From Cladocopium goreaui (Eukaryota > Sar > Dinophyceae > Suessiales > Symbiodiniaceae): 64,000 nucleotides of DNA. A model generated the notes under the pieces. That model made no database searches and was not told where the DNA came from. It saw nothing but the letters and a program-made list of their open reading frames with translations. The stretch is taken from NCBI GenBank assembly GCA_947184155.2, contig CAMXCT020001476.1, positions 1 through 64,000 of the forward strand, given 5' to 3'. The first letter of the stretch is position 1; the number at the start of each line of letters is the position of its first letter. Shown here in pieces: positions 49,883-61,473 of the stretch. Made by a program: the position numbers and the translations under genes.

Positions 49883-50076
49883 CTGTAACATATGTATGTA
49901 TGTAACATATGTATGTATGTAACATATGTATGTATGTAACATATGTATGTATGTAACATATGTATGTATGTAACATATGTATGTATGTAACATATGTATG
50001 TATGTAATGGTATGTATGTATGTATGTATGTAATGGTATGTATGTATGTATGTATGTATGTATGTATGTATGTATG

Positions 50077-50107
<31 letters not shown>

Positions 50108-50205
50108 TGGTATGTATGTATGTAATGGTATGTATGTAATGTAATGTAATGTCATGTCATGTAATGTAATGTAATGTAATGTATGTATGTATATATATGT
50201 ATATA
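49883..50205. repeat. (TATG)n microsatellite with 16-bp higher-order unit
   Basis: AACATATGTATGTATGT units first, then plain TATG, then TGTAA pentamers. Confidence 0.95.
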
Positions 50206-51046
50206 TACATATATAGTAAACCAAGTGGAGATTTTTTTTGGACACTTTCTCCCGCGTTGAACCATTCAAAAAACGTACTCTTTGATGGTCCAGCCAGGTC
50301 TTGTGCACCTGGGGTGAGGAGCCCTTGGGCATCACCCGAGCCTTTCGACAAGGAGACATGGACCAAGCTGGGATGTTTTTCTTACTGAGGGTAATTGGAT
50401 GTACATCTGCCCTGGGTGCTTTACTAATGCAATCAACTACGAGATTGTGGGGATGTCCTCAACAATACTGGGGATATTTGGGATTTCGATCTGGATTTCG
50501 CCAGTCATGATGTGACATTGTAGATTTTAAAGATGCACCGGTCATTGGGCTGAAACTTTTTTTGCATGCCAATTTTTCGTCAGGAGGAAACGAGTATCGG
50601 CTTGGCGAATGATGTCAGGATGCAGGATCCTCTTACTACCTGGTACCTATTACTTCTTTTCCACTGCACCTGTTATGCCCGACAGTTAGCTATGTACATA
50701 AACATGGACAGAGCTGCCAATTTTTGGATCAACCTGAAGGGTTGTGGGTGGCTCTAGGCCAGCGCCTGGGGCGGCATGCGGTATGGCTAAGCCAACTATG
50801 TTGTCTGCAGGGTGCGTCACAATGATACCTGAAGTCAAAAGTCACTCAGTGCTGTTGGATGGGATGTGTGAGTGCCTGGAAGTAGCCTTGGAGGCTAATT
50901 CACACACTGTATGGGAGATTCAATTATGGAAAGATGAGTCATGATTCATGATCCAAAGGCTTGCGATTGTCAAATGGTTTCTGGAGACTTGCCAAGCAAA
51001 AACACCATTGAGCACATGGAACGCTTGCCATCGCAATAAAAATCAT

Positions 51047-51078
<32 letters not shown>

Positions 51079-53672
51079 AATGTATAGACACGCACGCGCA
51101 CAGACACACGCACACACACACACACACGCATATATATATATATGTATGAATATATGTATATAGAGGCAATGGGACTTTGATGCTTTTGAAGTTTCAGCAG
51201 ACTTGCGAGCTGTGTGTTTTTCTTGGTCAGCTTGGCCCTAGCTGCTAGCTGCCTCCTATGGAAGCTGCAGTGCGGCTTGGGAGGAGTACCGAACCAAGTT
51301 GATGTGCCTTCAAGTTGATCTTTCTGCGGAGCATTTTCAGGAGGATACAATTAATTGGGTTTTTGGCGTGCCCTTTCTGTGATGCAAAAAGCTTCCAAGA
51401 CGATTTCCCAGATGAAACTTCTTAGCAACAATTTCTTTGAGAGTGGCCACAGCTGGTGACTTCATAACCTTCGTATGTCAATGCGTGATGTGTTCTTCTT
51501 CCCTTTTCTGCTGCTTGATACCTGCATTGTTCAGTTTAGTGTTTCTGATCATGTTCCAGTTCGAACCGATCCGATTTCACTGTTCCCAGCGCTTGAGTGG
51601 TTCGACTTCCACAACATTTGCTGAACCCACAGCGCAACTCATGTCCCAGGCCAAAACAAGACGTTCGGCATCCGGCACTCCCGCACGCCATTTTCATCGT
51701 GTCAGTGATGTTCACCTGCTGAGGAGGCTGTTACATTCCCATGAGCCAGGAAATGTGTGTGTCACAGTCTCACCATCACAACTCTTCGTGGCCCAAAAAC
51801 TGGGTGTCGCTCAAATTGCTGTTTTTTTTTTGCTTCTCGCAACTGTTCCGTCTTGTGATTCTTAAAATGAGCATATCGATTTGCTTACTTCTGCCGAGCA
51901 TATCTGAAATTGTCCACACAAGGGGCCAAATGGGACATTCCAGATCTTCGATTGCACCAACTTTCACTGCAGTTGCTGACCTACTGAGGCGTCCTTTGCT
52001 CCTGATGTGGAGCCCACGTGCTGTTTCTCTCATAAGTCATGTGGGGAAGCCCAATGATTTTTGGGCAACTACTTCCTGACCATTTTTTTGGACAAACATA
52101 CATCCGTGCAGTTTGATGATCAAAAAAGGGTCATCTGATTGCTCTGGCCAGCCCGGAGGTCGGCTGAGAAGAAATGCTTCGTCCGATGCGAGAGGTGAAA
52201 AATGGCCTGGTTGCACGAATTTGAAGCCACAGTAGTGTCACTATTGTCACAATGGATGAAACAGGAAAGTGAAAAATCAATGCCAGCTTGGGCCATTTTT
52301 TGCCCGGCATGCTCTGTTCTGTGGCCTGCAGACATGCTCTGCTGTTCTCAACTCGGAGCAGCTTGTGCTCCGTTGACTTTCAAAGGCATGCATGCAACAG
52401 AAGCCAGTAATGCTTTGACACATTAGGCCCAATCTACTCGCGGAGACATTTCAGCCTCAGACTTATGGCTGGCCTGTTGGGCCCTGCAAACTTTTCACTA
52501 GTCCTTGATGCCTGACATGAATCGCTGCTTTCTTCCTTCCACAATTTCTACTAACGTACAAAACTCATGTGTGGCCTCCAGCCATAAACTCGACTCAAAT
52601 GGAGAAACCAATCAAGAATCATTGGACAAACATCCGCGTGTACGAGGTTGGAACAAGAACTGCAGCACAGCAGGATTATCCATACACCCGTTACAAATAA
52701 TTAGTCATTCGGTTGTAGTCTGGTTGACGTTTCCCTGCAGGTTTCCTCCCGTGACTTCCATGACCTAACTTTCACAGCATTAGCCATGGGCGGCGGAAAA
52801 GGGAAGAAGGGCTGGAAGGCGCAACGGACGATGAACAGATTCTGCAGTTCCGAGCGCTTCTTTTTGCATCTGTGCTGTGCAGGGTGGGCCACCCTCGAAG
52901 GGTACTGGCAAGGCAGATGGAATCCGGCGACAGTTTTTAAAACCTATACATTTTGGGTAGTCCCCCCTCCCCCCAGTTGATGGCAAATGCTGGTCAGGGC
53001 CTTGGATTTCAAGTACACTATGGGCCAATCCTGGAGGCCAGACTTGCTAGCTGTGATGATCAAAGTTTGACAGTCTCCTATGGATTTCACTGCCCCTGTG
53101 GCATCCAATCTCCTCCTTGCAGGCACCACCTCTTTATGCCCAGCAACCCATGAGCCATGTGCCCAAAGCCTGCGAGCTTCGGGGCGCGCAGGCTCGGGGC
53201 TGGCTCAACATTTGGACCCCCTTCAACTGTTCTGATGGTTCACTGTATAATTAGTTCAATAATTCTAGTAATGCCTAACACAGCAATCACTTTCCTGGTG
53301 AAAATTGCAATTTTTGACGTATCCACCATTTTGAGACAAACACTTATGAGGGGAACGCTGGGAGTGGCTGCGGCCGTGCCCACAGACCGCAGCCAGGAGG
53401 CCAATCTCATCACGAACCATCGCAGGCTGCTCCACTTCTGGAAAACGTGTGGAGCTGAGGAGCCAAATATTGGGATGGGTCAATACCTATCATACGGTCA
53501 GAATAGAAATACGCGCAAACCCCCCACCTCGCCCACACCACCTTTCAGAGGATATTGAAGGGCGTGTTAAACTTATATTCAAGGGAATCTTCGACATGTT
53601 TCAGCAGAGTCTTGTAGGGAATTCAAATCCGCACCCCGCTTAAACTTTATATCCAAGGGAATTTTTAAAGGA
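50206..53672. other. Intergenic stretch, no gene supported
   Basis: Balanced composition with scattered open frames up to 142 codons on both strands and a small (CA)n/(TA)n block at 51045-51165. The plus ORF at 52786 begins MGGGKGKKGW but decays within about 40 codons. I recognise no domain. Confidence 0.45.
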
Positions 53673-53709
53673 GTTTAGGGTTTAGGGTTTGAGGGTTTAG
53701 AGTTTAGGC
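53673..53709 (+). repeat. Interstitial telomere-like TTTAGGG run
   Basis: TTTAGGGTTTAGGGTTTGAG followed by GGTTTAGAGTTTAGG: two perfect and three imperfect TTTAGGG units, ending at a trinucleotide array. Confidence 0.7.
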
Positions 53710-53711
53710 TT

Positions 53712-53726
53712 GATGTTGTTGTTGTT

Positions 53727-53761
<35 letters not shown>

Positions 53762-54140
53762 GGTTGTGGTTGTCGTTGTCGTCGTTGTGGTTGTGGTTGT
53801 GGTTGTGGTTGTGGTTGTGGTTGTTGTTGTTGTTGTTGTTGTTGTTGTCGTCGTTGTGGTTGTTGTTGTGGTTGTTGTTTTTTTTTTGTTTTTTTGTTGT
53901 TGTTGTTGTTATTGTTGTTGTTGTTGTCGTTGTCGTTGTGGTTGTGGTTGTCGTTGTCGTCGTTGTGGTTGTGGTTGTGGTTGTGGTTGTGGTTGTTGTG
54001 GTTGTGGTTGTTGTGGTTGTGGTTGTGGTTGTGGTTGTGGTTGTGGTTGTTGTTGTTGTTGTTGTTGCTGTTGCTGGTGCTGGTGCTGTTGCTGTTGGTG
54101 TTGGTGTTGTTGTTGTTGTTGTTGTTGTTGTTGTGGTTGT
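53712..54140. repeat. (TTG/TCG/TGG)n trinucleotide array
   Basis: About 430 bp of GTT with GTC, GTG and GCT variants. All long ORFs (poly-Val, poly-Thr, Gln-rich) follow from the period-3 repeat. Confidence 0.95.
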
Positions 54141-56653
54141 AACATTCAACGCACAGGTAGCTAAGCTGTGCGTTGCAAGATGAAAGCCATGATCATGGAC
54201 ATGTGCGTTTGGCCCCACAAAGCACAGAGTTTTTTGATCTTCGGAGACGTCGTCCAAGCTGAGGGGTTTGCCCCCGTAGAAATACTATGTGAAAGAGGAT
54301 GCTGCAGCTTGAAGGCGGATACTGCAGCATGCAGTGCCAGTGCTGATGGAATAAGGTCTCCATACTACATCCACAAGGCTGGTGGGGCGATAAATCGTTT
54401 GCGGTTTGTCGTAGCAGCTGTTGATCTGGCTGTGCTTCTTGGATGGCAGGCTGACAAGTCGCGCAAGTGGCGTTTGACGAAATCGCCCGGAGCTAAGTTG
54501 CCAGCATCCACTGGTGGCATACCCCTTGCTAATCCAACCTGGCAATGAGCCAGGGCGACACCAAGTGCGGAAGACCAGTGGTGAGCTTAGAGCCATCGCC
54601 ACAAGCCATGTGTGGGTTTTAGAGTTTTAGATTGTTTGCAAGAATGTGCTGAGATGTAGGCTGGTAGCCATTGTGAAGGCCGGTGGTTTGAGCCTGATAC
54701 TCAGTGGGGCCAAAGTGTTTGCCAACAAGGGTGGCTCCTCGGCTCCCTCGTGGACTGTCCCAAGGCCATGAGCATTTTCCAGTGGAGCTTCAGACGAGGA
54801 CCAGCTCACGTTGAAAGCATTGGGACCTACACTCCAGCCATACCCTGACGTCAGTCTGAAATGGCAATGCTTGTCCCTGAATTACGGCATGGCGCAAAAA
54901 AAACAATAGAAACCACAATAATTAGAAGGTTGAGATAGCATGTATCGGGTTGAAGACATTTGTTCCGTTTGATTCTAAGCTTCCAAGACTTTGAAGCATT
55001 CTTTGAGAGCCAGGGTGTGGTCCTCACGATTCCTTTTTTTTGGGGGCCGAAAAATGCAATGTCAGGAGCCTGCTTCGCGCGAAAGGCAAGACAGCAGAGA
55101 AGCAGGTCCTAGACGCTCTGAAGAGGTCACGAGGGCAATTCTTGACAAAACTGATTAGGTTGGGACCCAATTATTTCCTAATATAGATTAGGTCATGATT
55201 AGGTTTGGGATAGTTGTATTCTTACCAAATTATATCGTTTCATCATCAAACCTGGTAGTTGGGACCTTGGGACCAATGACTTCGGCTGCATGCTGTGCTT
55301 TTAGGACCAACTAGACCAACTATCCTGCATCATCCGCCGCCATTCGGGGGCTCAAGAGTTTGGGGGTTCCAATCTAGTTGGCTTTGCGGCGCCATCACCT
55401 CCCCTGGAAGTCGTCCAGGCCTTGTGTTGCCTTCCGTTGATTTCTTTCAGTGGACCTACTTGGACTTGAACCTGCATCCCAGTCTATGGCTGGTAGCAAT
55501 TGGTGACCAGTAATACGTATAGTTATATATAAATGTTTATATGATATGTATATGTATATATATATATGCATATATGATATAATATTTATGTATGTATGAA
55601 CCGTTGCACCATTGTATATATACCCCAGTTGCAGATGGAAAAGCACCATCTTGGGATGTATGAGACAATCCAACTGCGGCTACATGGCAGGGGTGCATTT
55701 GCCATGGCGATGTCGATGGCAAAGTCAACGTCTTTGCCTGGTGCGTGACACAGAGAGGGGCGAAAATCTTTTTATCACATCCTATTTTAAGTATCACTTC
55801 TCAGCTACATCTACAGCCATACCCTTTGCGATACCCTTGCTCTCCATGCACATGAGGCTTATGGAAAATGGGGACAGAGAAGCCACGAGGCTTGACAGGA
55901 AACGAGAAGAAGGCTCAGAGAGGGAGAGCAGCACGTGCCTGCTTTGATGAGAAAATCTTTAGCCGAATGACTCAAGCCATCTGACAACCATCTCCAAATG
56001 CGGTTTCAAAGCGATTGTGATTATATAGTCTGATCTGTTTTTGCTCTAACAGTTTTCCCTTAGTGCTCAAGTTTTTGCAAGCCAGAGTTTTTGGTACCCA
56101 AGTTAGTGTCCCGCCAGCCAGAGTTTTTGGTACCCAAGTTAGTGTCCCGCCAGCATGAACACCAGGTGACGCTGGCTTTCAAAGTCGGTGGGGATCTAGG
56201 CTCAGCAGTGGACAGGAAGAAAGGACTCGCCGCACAATATTGTTTTGGTGGTTGAGGCTGGAATAGGGCAGGAACAAGGCAGGCAAAGCAAGATTTTGAT
56301 GGATTTCGTCCTTTCCCCCAGGGTAAATGCTGGCAGGACCAGCGTCGACGAAGGAGCATAGAGAGCTTGCAGGACTTCTGAAGACTGCAGGCGCCTCACA
56401 CCGCGACCGTCGCGATCAACGTGGCAGCAGATCACCATACGGGCAAGATCAGAAGATGTAGTTCCCTCGGCTTGGATGTTGCTGAAACATGCTGAAACGC
56501 AATCAATTGTGATTTTCCATATGTTAGATTAGATTCCCAGCAAGTACAGGTTGATCTCCATTTATGCATTAATTATCCAACCAAAAAGGCCATGATTGTT
56601 GGTCCCCTCATATCATATCATATTATCTTTCAACAAATGCCACCAAAATCCAG
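54141..56653. other. Upstream region of the EFHC gene, no exon identified
   Basis: Balanced composition. A plus-strand segment near 55070-55170 (AKGKTAEKQVLDALKR) looks coding-like but has no domain. A 42-bp tandem pair (GCCAGAGTTTTTGGTACCCA) lies at 56080-56155. Earlier EFHC exons may be here, unrecognised. Confidence 0.4.
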
Positions 56654-56750
56654 AATTCCATCCAAGTCTCGTCGCGGGAGGCTGGCGGATGATGTATACT
56701 GAGCAACCTGAAGAACCTCCACCAGCTGAGGAGGTCGCTTCGGTCACGGG
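56654..56750 (+). CDS. EFHC exon, N-terminal linker
   Basis: Acceptor AATCCAG, donor GGGC|GTCAGG (or CAG|GTGCAC 6 nt later; only the first keeps phase). It encodes YTEQPEEPPPAEEV, a Pro-rich linker resembling the one I recall before DM10-1 of EFHC1. Confidence 0.55.
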
Positions 56751-58763
56751 CGTCAGGTGCACTTGGCCATGCATATGATATTGTACCCACGAATATTTGC
56801 ATGTATTATTTACAATTATTTGCATATGGAGGTTTCTTAAATTGGGGGTACTCCCAAATAATGTATTTACAATCATTTATCATTTATAGATGGATTTCCC
56901 ACTATCAACCATCATAAACCATCCATTTTGGGGTACCACCATTTTAGGAAACCTCCATAATTATATTCGCACAATTATATACATAATACAGATGTAAATG
57001 CTCAAGATCCAGGTGGGTGGATGGATAGATGGACGGACGGATGGATGCACACATGTTGAAATGTTTTTATGTATCGCAATTCTACATGTACACATCAGAT
57101 GGATATTGGTCCAACCAAATATGATGTAGGTATACTATGCCTTTCCATGGTGACCTCGCGACCTCGAACAAGTGACCTTGTCTGACAGGAGATGATCCCC
57201 CGAAATATGCGACATCCAAGAGAGGCACCTGCCTGGCTGAAACATGACAAGCAGGCGGCTGACCGGTTTGTGGTGGTCAGCGGTCAGCTGTCTGGAGGTT
57301 ACCCAGTTCTGATGGTTCTGTGAGATGCGTTCCCCATCTCACCTCAGTAGGTATTGAACCTCAAGAATCGCCCATTCCCTGAGAATCCGCGTCTTGAAAC
57401 GGGTCAAACATAGTCTTGTATGCAATTATGTCCATTGTTTCAAACCATTGAGTACATTGTCGGAATTAACGATGCTTGTCGGAAAAAGGGGCTTTGATAA
57501 TGGAGATTGCTTTTTTGAGTGGGGTGTTGGAGTTGACAAAGAGCATGATGGACCGTGACACATGGTGACGTAGACCAAAAACTGTTGTGACGGGCTATGT
57601 GGAACTCCAAGGCCTGCTGGAAATTTTCCCTTTCCAGAAATGTCTTGAAGTAGCACGTCGGTCGCCAAATTTCAGGGAATGCCCCAGAGCTGACACATCC
57701 AAAATGTCAATCCATCATTCTTTGGATTCACAGGGATTGGCTTACGTTGGTTTACATCATCTACATTCATCTACATTTTACATCGTATATTCCATGGTAT
57801 CCTAGGGTTTGTTGCTTCATCCACTTTATCCCATGATGTTTGGGACGTGGAGCCGCTGCCCGGAAACGCAGGTCCTGCGCTTCTACGGCTTCTTCCAGGA
57901 GACGGTCACGGAGCGGCCGGACGAGAATGCCCGCTACAGACACGTGTCCATCATGTTCCATATGGAAGATGGCACCATGAGCATGCACGAGCCCAAGGTA
58001 GGGTGGCGGGTACCAAGGGTACCAAGGGTACCAAGGATACCAAGGATACCAAAGTTTGGGGGTATGGCGAAGAAATATATATGACTGACTCAGAAATGGT
58101 GAGTTTAGGTGAGGTATATATACTGTACCGCATTTAGAATCATCCACCATTGGATGATTTCGAGAAGATCTAAAGAATCACCATCGGCGATACTGCGGCT
58201 GCCCCATCGTTGCCATGGCCAGGTGGAAAATTCGGGCCTCGCTCAAGGCCCCTTCCTGAAGAGACAGAAAGTGATGCGGCAGGATGGCATGGCCTATTTG
58301 GGACCCGATGATTTGAAGGTGGGCCAAGAGATCACCATCTACGGCCGCACCATTCACATCAATGGATGCGACCGATTTACCCGCTGGTTCTTTGAGCACC
58401 TTGGACTGTTGCCGCAGGTTCCGATTCATGGCCTTGGCCTCATGATGTTCTCAGTTTTGGTCCAAAAAGAGAGGTTACTCCGGTGCACGACACGTTGAGT
58501 GCATGGGTTTGGAGAAACGAAGAAAAGTAAAGACCCCCCGATATTTGACAAGAAAAACATGGAAAACCCATGGCTTCCTGTGGATTTCTCAGGCTTTTCC
58601 TTGGATCACTCCAGATGTCCACACCTCAGGCAGAATGGCATCTGGCTTCCTCCTGAAGAACCGGTCGTCGAGGACCAGTGGCAGAAGTCCTACAAGCTGA
58701 AGAAGATGATCGAAAGAGGAGAAATGCCTCTGTCGCGGGCTTCGGTTGATGTGGCTCGGCTGA
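56654..58763 (+). CDS. EFHC/Rib72-type DM10-domain protein gene, partial (five exons)
   Basis: Five plus-strand exons (56654-56750, 57189-57254, 57872-57997, 58223-58417, 58634-58763) join in phase. They read DKQVLRFYGFFQETV, then an EPKVENSGLAQG join, ITIYGRTIHINGCDRFTRWF, and a charged linker. This is the first DM10 domain of the EF-hand-containing EFHC1/EFHC2/Rib72 family, which has three DM10 domains and sits as a microtubule inner protein in axonemal doublets. The order of the landmarks, hydrophobic VLRFxxxFxE, E(P)xVENSGxxQG and YGRxxxxxxCDxFTRxF, is as in the family. One intron uses a GC donor (CAAGCAG|GCGGCT). N-terminal exons, DM10-2, DM10-3 and any EF hand are not seen; after 58763 comes a trinucleotide array, then the unrelated ORF cluster. 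It is transcribed in the opposite direction to the coiled-coil gene. Confidence 0.85.
56824..56958. mobile_element. Family-3 inverted-repeat element in an EFHC intron
   Basis: ATGGAGGTTTCTTAAATTGG at the left is mirrored by ATTTTAGGAAACCTCCAT at the right. It lies between the first two EFHC exons found. Confidence 0.65.
57189..57254 (+). CDS. EFHC exon leading into DM10-1
   Basis: Acceptor TGACAG, GC donor, 22 codons ending APAWLKHDKQ, which joins in phase to VLRFY, the usual start of DM10-1. Confidence 0.7.
57872..57997 (+). CDS. EFHC exon, DM10-1 first half
   Basis: Acceptor AACGCAG, donor CCCAAG|GTAGGG, 42 codons, phase 0 to 0, with RHVSIMFHMEDGTMSMHEPK. The next intron has five GGGTACCAAG units at 58007-58056. 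Confidence 0.85.
58223..58417 (+). CDS. EFHC exon, DM10-1 second half
   Basis: Acceptor TGGCCAG, donor CCGCAG|GTTCCG, 65 codons, phase 0 to 0. VENSGLAQGPFLKRQKV and ITIYGRTIHINGCDRFTRWF are diagnostic of DM10-1. Confidence 0.88.
58634..58763 (+). CDS. EFHC exon, linker after DM10-1
   Basis: Acceptor AGGCAG, probable donor CTGA|GTAGGG. It reads NGIWLPPEEPVVEDQWQKSY, then a basic stretch and RASVDVARLSR. Entry phase 0 fits. Confidence 0.7.
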
Positions 58764-58771
58764 GTAGGGCC

Positions 58772-58972
58772 TATACTACTACTACTACGACGACGATGAC
58801 GACTACTACTAATACTACTACTACGCTACTACTACTACTACGACTACTACTACTAATACTACTATACTACGACGACGACGACGACGACGACTACTACTAC
58901 TACTACTACTACTAAGACGACTACTACTACGACGACGACTACTACTAATACTAATACTAACACTAATACTAC
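58772..58972. repeat. (ACT/ACG)n trinucleotide array
   Basis: TACTACTACGACGACG and variants just past the last EFHC exon; probably intronic, though the frame stays open as poly-Thr. Confidence 0.9.
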
Positions 58973-59024
58973 GTAATGCTAATGCTGATACAAATGCTAA
59001 TACACATGTAGATACAGATGTCCA

Positions 59025-59108
59025 CACACTAGACAAGAATGGATCATTATATGATCCGGCAGGAACTGAATCCTGAAACATGCAAACCAGCCTAGATCGT
59101 TAGATTAG
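59025..59108. repeat. Dispersed hairpin repeat DR1, copy 4
   Basis: Matches the 30.5-31.8 kb copies over ACACTAGACAAGAA...GGAACTGAATCC, with a changed but still paired stem. A second shared piece follows at 59503-59625. Both lie between the EFHC exons and the intronless ORF cluster. Confidence 0.75.
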
Positions 59109-59709
59109 TAAAGGAGCCACATGAGGTACTTCTCGAAAACGATGTAGGGCATCCAATGTTGTCAAACGAAGTCAAAACCAGAATCCATAGAGTTTTAACC
59201 AGCATGTTGAGAATCCACAATAATGTTTCGGCGATTGTTTCCCAAAATAACCCATAGTCGTCGGCGACATCATCTCGGCGAAAATAAATCAAAAAACATA
59301 ATACTGTCGGCGATATGGTTTCGGCGAAAATCCGAGGAAGGTTCTGATGCATGTAAAAGTCAAAAATGATTCCAGATTGCGACAACAGTGCAGCAAATTG
59401 TATAATATTGTTGTTGGGGTTCTAAGCTTGGCCCCTTGCTATGTCGGAGAAAGCAGGTACGTGGAGTTGATCAGACTCCATATCCTAGTCAACTGCATGG
59501 AGCTTCGTTGGCGACAGCCATGCAGCGACCCTGTCGCCCCCTGCAAACTAGTGAAAACCAATCAGAAGTTTTACATCTGTTCAGATGGTACACACACACA
59601 CCTCGCATATAGCGAGGTTGGATTTTTTGGAAGAACTTCGCTGGCGGAATCGGCAATACACCAGTGAGAGTGAACCTGTAAAAACCAAATGTACAAACGG
59701 GCGATCACT

Positions 59710-60435
59710 TCAGTCAGAAGAAGAATTCGGAGCTTGTAGAAGGACTTCGAAAGCATCGTGGAAGCTCATGCGTTCAACCATCGCCCACGTCTCATTGAAT
59801 TCCCCAGATGCCGTAGCAGCCTTCAAGGCCTCAGAAAGATCCGTGGCTAATTCGTGGATCCGGGTGGTAAGGCTCGGTTCCTCTGCTGGAGATGTCGTCT
59901 CAATGGGCACATTGTGAAAAGGATGGTGTCCGTGTACAAGGGGAATCTCGAAATGATGTCGCCAATAGTCCGCTGTACGTAGGGACCACTCCCAATTGCC
60001 CGAAAGACCATAAAAGTAGTGTTCAGGGTCACGACAGCGGGAAACCCCTAGCAAGGGGATTTCTTCAATGAAAAGCTCCCTGGTGTTGTTGGAGTGGGTA
60101 ATGACCTTGAATTGGATCTGGTGAACCACGCGAGAAGAGAATTGAGCACGATGGAGGTAGTTGTGTGCAGAACTTGACTCCATTGGAAACGGGACACAAG
60201 GAGGTGCTGGTCCTGAATATGTATCAGGATGGGCCATAGTATCCGTGGCAGGTGCCGTACTGTCAGTGACCAAAGGTGCCGACGTAGGGTTGGTCGTAGT
60301 GTCGGGAGCTCCTGAGTGACATAGTGCAGAAGTCTGGGCGTCTGGTACTTGAACTGGATTGGTAGGAGCGAGTTCACGGGTAGGATTCGAAGGCCAAGAC
60401 AAGCCCGCCACGGTCGCGTCTCGTTTGTGTTCCAT
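59710..60435 (-). CDS. ORF A: unknown protein, paralogue of ORF C
   Basis: 241 codons from the Met at 60435 (the frame is open to a Met at 60561, which would add a hydrophobic stretch, DASAVVALFLAF, possibly a signal or membrane segment). Residues about 20-90 are Pro/Thr/Ala-rich and probably disordered. The rest looks globular, with SNNTRELFIEEIPLL and SLRTADYWRHHFEIPL; both align with ORF C (RSDELWIVE and TLRTTANHWRRYYDVPI). The C-terminal part is helical and acidic, ending in NSSSD. No intron, frameshift or known domain is seen. It is last in the minus-strand series E-D-C-B-A, 260 bp after B. Function unknown. Confidence 0.75.
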   Translation of the reverse strand: MEHKRDATVAGLSWPSNPTRELAPTNPVQVPDAQTSALCHSGAPDTTTNPTSAPLVTDSTAPATDTMAHPDTYSGPAPPCVPFPMESSSAHNYLHRAQFSSRVVHQIQFKVITHSNNTRELFIEEIPLLGVSRCRDPEHYFYGLSGNWEWSLRTADYWRHHFEIPLVHGHHPFHNVPIETTSPAEEPSLTTRIHELATDLSEALKAATASGEFNETWAMVERMSFHDAFEVLLQAPNSSSD

Positions 60436-60698
60436 GGGTGAAACTGTCACAAATGCGAGAAATAGTGCAACAACGGCTGAAGCATCAAGAAATGCAGAAA
60501 AAAGCCAATCCCGAAAATGATAATATTCACAAAAATGATAAAAGTGAAATCCAGTCCTCAAGCAAGTGGGTCAATTGCGACGGAGAAGCCACAGCTCAAA
60601 GTCAAATAAAATAGAAATCGAAGAATCCTGTGTGTTAGTGGGTTGTCAAGGAAGAATTGAAAACCCTCTAGCATGGTCTTTTTTGGCCGGCTAGCGTA

Positions 60699-61292
60699 TC
60701 AGGGCAGGATCACACCGGAGCTAATTTTGTAGCATTGCAAACGTAGTACGAAAGGCTGTCTGGTACCCGGAATGAGGAAAGAAGATTCACGGGAGTTGTA
60801 CTGCCGAAGTCGCCATTCAGGTCGGTATTCCTCCAAAAGCTGCAAGACCGTCATATCATTGGAAACTTGGAATGTCTCACCGTCCAGGTCGCAAAAGCGA
60901 AACTCCAGATTCGAGGGATCAATTTGGATGTCCCATTGGGACCTCAATCTTTTGGAGATACAGAAGCGAAGTTCGGCAATTGGGATGAGGCCGGCTTCAA
61001 CTGGTTCCATCTGACGTGACCAGGTAAACAAAGCTGCAAGTTCAAAGCCACTGACATGTCTAAAATTGGAGTTCACCAGAGCCATGTAGTGTTCACGGTC
61101 AGGTTCGCTTCGGTGAGTCAATGCCTGTAGGGGAGAGAAGTCAACCAAGATAAGGACAGGTCTGTTTGGAGGAGGGTTCGCATCACCAGGAAGGCCTCGA
61201 TGTCCAGCAATCCATCCAACGGTTCGTGTACCAAGCGGTGTCTCAATCGTGGATGTAGCGCGATATGGATTGGGTCGAGAAGAACGAGCCAT
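60699..61292 (-). CDS. ORF B: unknown protein, paralogue of ORF D
   Basis: 197 codons from the Met (MARSSRPNPYR) at 61292; the frame is open to 61334. A short basic/Pro-rich N-terminus precedes a globular region with RPVLILVDFSPLQAL, QWDIQIDPSNLEFRFCDLDG and YRPEWRLRQYNSRESSFLIP. Each block has a counterpart in ORF D (RPVIFQLDLKPMQQL; RWSIHLPASEF; FYPRW and RECSPLLLTP). No catalytic motif or known fold is evident. It is intronless and lies 182 bp after the end of C. Function unknown. Confidence 0.75.
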   Translation of the reverse strand: MARSSRPNPYRATSTIETPLGTRTVGWIAGHRGLPGDANPPPNRPVLILVDFSPLQALTHRSEPDREHYMALVNSNFRHVSGFELAALFTWSRQMEPVEAGLIPIAELRFCISKRLRSQWDIQIDPSNLEFRFCDLDGETFQVSNDMTVLQLLEEYRPEWRLRQYNSRESSFLIPGTRQPFVLRLQCYKISSGVILP

Positions 61293-61473
61293 TGCGTCGA
61301 ATGTGAAGTATCGAGGATAAAGCGAAAAGCACAAGCTGCAAAATGGGTTGGAATAGCCACAGAAACCAGCTCAAAGTGTTAGAAATGAACGAGAAACGGT
61401 GTACCTAGTAAATGGTCACACAAAGAGACGATGAATCACAGGTCTTTTTCCTGCCGACAAATAATGTGGTATA

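Noticed and set aside
52786..52980. Plus ORF starting MGGGKGKKGW
   Set aside because: Coding-like for only about 20 codons, then Cys/Phe-rich drift; no homologue recognised.
53697..54257. 157-186 codon poly-Val/Thr/Gln ORFs
   Set aside because: Period-3 microsatellite open in every frame.
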